Assembly: GCA_019155185.1 (NCBI GenBank)
Contig: CM032803.1
Span: forward strand, 4,678,501 to 4,742,500
Source: Beaufortia kweichowensis
Lineage: Eukaryota > Chordata > Actinopteri > Cypriniformes > Gastromyzontidae
DNA length: 64,000 bases
Direction: 5' to 3'
Shown piece after piece: positions 62,736 to 64,000 of this stretch. The notes beneath the pieces were generated by a model. That model searched no databases and had not been told where the DNA came from. It saw nothing but the letters and a program-made list of their open reading frames with translations. How positions within the stretch are numbered: position 1 is the first letter of the stretch; each line of letters opens with the position of its first letter. The position numbers were made by a program, and so were the translations under genes.

Positions 62736-64000
62736 TTTTTGAAGCGCATATAAATCAATACTGTAAAAGGGGGAGGACACTCTTTTTTTCTTACTCTTTT
62801 GTGTGAGAATTGATCTCATGTCTGTCCTACTCCCTCTCTCTCTCCTCACACAAACACACACCTGGAGCACTGAACACACATTATTCTGTGAAAGCATGAC
62901 GCAAAACTCAAAGAAGAGAGAGAGGCTGTCATTTACCATGTCTCTCTATCTCTCTCCATAAGCTCATTGCATCCTACTACTGCATTAATCAGTTTTAATC
63001 TGTTTAATAACTTTATAGTCAGACACAGCCTACTGTAGAAAATAAAATAACACAAGTAACACAAACTTTAATCGGTATGAAAACATTACTGTGTAACAGC
63101 AACACAAATTCACCTGGACCAACAGTCTACTGAACTAAGATCCAGTGAACACCCTGTCCCAGAATCTTGACACAATATGTCTGTGAAATCTAGACTGAAG
63201 TCTTGTAATCTCATCATAGGACAACAAGCATCACAGTGTGATTTCAAGTATTAATTTCACTGTGATTTATGAACAGTAAATCATAAAAATGTCTATGGGT
63301 TTTCACAGGCAGTGTCAAGTATTCTGCACTTCTGACATCAAGACATTATTTAGTAATACACTTACATTTGAAGTTAAACGTTACACACAGTAGTACAAAC
63401 ATTGCCTTGACAACATGACCTTTTCATACAAGTGTCTGTGCCAGATGTCAACCAAAAAGTCAAAAGATGCAGTATTTCCCCTGAGCTCTCATTATAAACA
63501 ATACTGCTGTTGTTTGCTGTTGAGATGAGAAAGATGAGAGAGAAAGAGAGAGAGAATATGTTTTTTTATTAACTCTCTAACCATCTTCTGATCTTCTTCA
63601 CACATACTGTAGTTCATCTTTGCCCACACAAAACCACAACAAACCAGACGAATCATCTTTTATCCTCTCATATTCTGTATCTCTGAACTATTACAGACCT
63701 GGATAAACAATATTAGATATGGAAGCAATACAAACAGAGCTCATGTATGTGCACATACAAACAACAGAAAACTAGCACACTGTTCTGCATGCTAACCAAT
63801 GCAAATGGAGCACATTGCATTGTGGGATATATTACTTCACACTGTCCTCTGGTTGTATAGTGCTGTACTGTTTTTAATTTTTATTTTTTTATAATTTCTG
63901 ATCCAATTAAAATGACAAGACTGAAATTAAATCTGATAAATTAAGGCAGCAATTAATGTCATTTATGAGGCTTGTTTGGTTTTCTCGAACCAGTTTTGAT

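Noticed and set aside
62285..62939. Phe/Leu/Ser-rich frames up to 183 codons that look like membrane proteins
   Set aside because: The hydrophobicity comes from the complement of a purine tract; the same DNA gives Lys/Glu-rich frames on the other strand.

Overview
The window looks like nuclear DNA of a teleost fish, most likely a cyprinid-type fish. The evidence is split vertebrate genes with GT-AG introns, AT-rich introns, very abundant dinucleotide microsatellites (above all long GA/CT tracts), and many short dispersed repeats of kinds familiar from carp- and zebrafish-like genomes. These include a tRNA-derived SINE, Tc1/mariner-like remnants, fold-back MITEs and elements beginning with a 'TTCACCCAAAAATGA'-type terminus. 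There are no bacterial or viral genes, rRNAs, functional tRNAs or CRISPR arrays.

Two protein-coding genes can be supported, both on the minus strand. At the left edge lies the 5' end of etf1 (translation release factor eRF1): the ATG exon at 1943-2028 and the next exon at 281-456, with a CpG-rich promoter at about 2030-2620. About 6 kb of repeat-rich intergenic DNA follows. The rest of the window is spock1 (testican-1), read from right to left. Its stop codon is at 11904 and ten coding exons are visible up to 45165. They carry the last part of the N-terminal testican domain, an extra 26-residue cassette, the follistatin/Kazal module, the SPARC-like calcium-binding (EC) domain with two EF-hands, the thyroglobulin type-1 domain, and an acidic C-terminus with two Ser-Gly glycosaminoglycan attachment motifs. 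All exon junctions keep the reading frame. The exons for the signal peptide and first N-terminal residues were not found and should lie beyond the right edge, so the first visible intron is longer than 18.8 kb. The 3' UTR probably runs from 11903 down to about 8730.

Between exons the introns hold mainly simple repeats and old, short transposon copies. I found no new gene system. The most interesting points are: a symmetric (phase 1-1) 78-bp cassette exon in spock1 that human testican-1 lacks; a strong strand bias of the long GA/CT tracts, so that spock1 pre-mRNA carries many (CU)n tracts; CA/GT microsatellites touching 5' splice sites; a minisatellite with a 124-bp higher-order period; and one recurrent interspersed element with at least five copies, including an internally deleted one.
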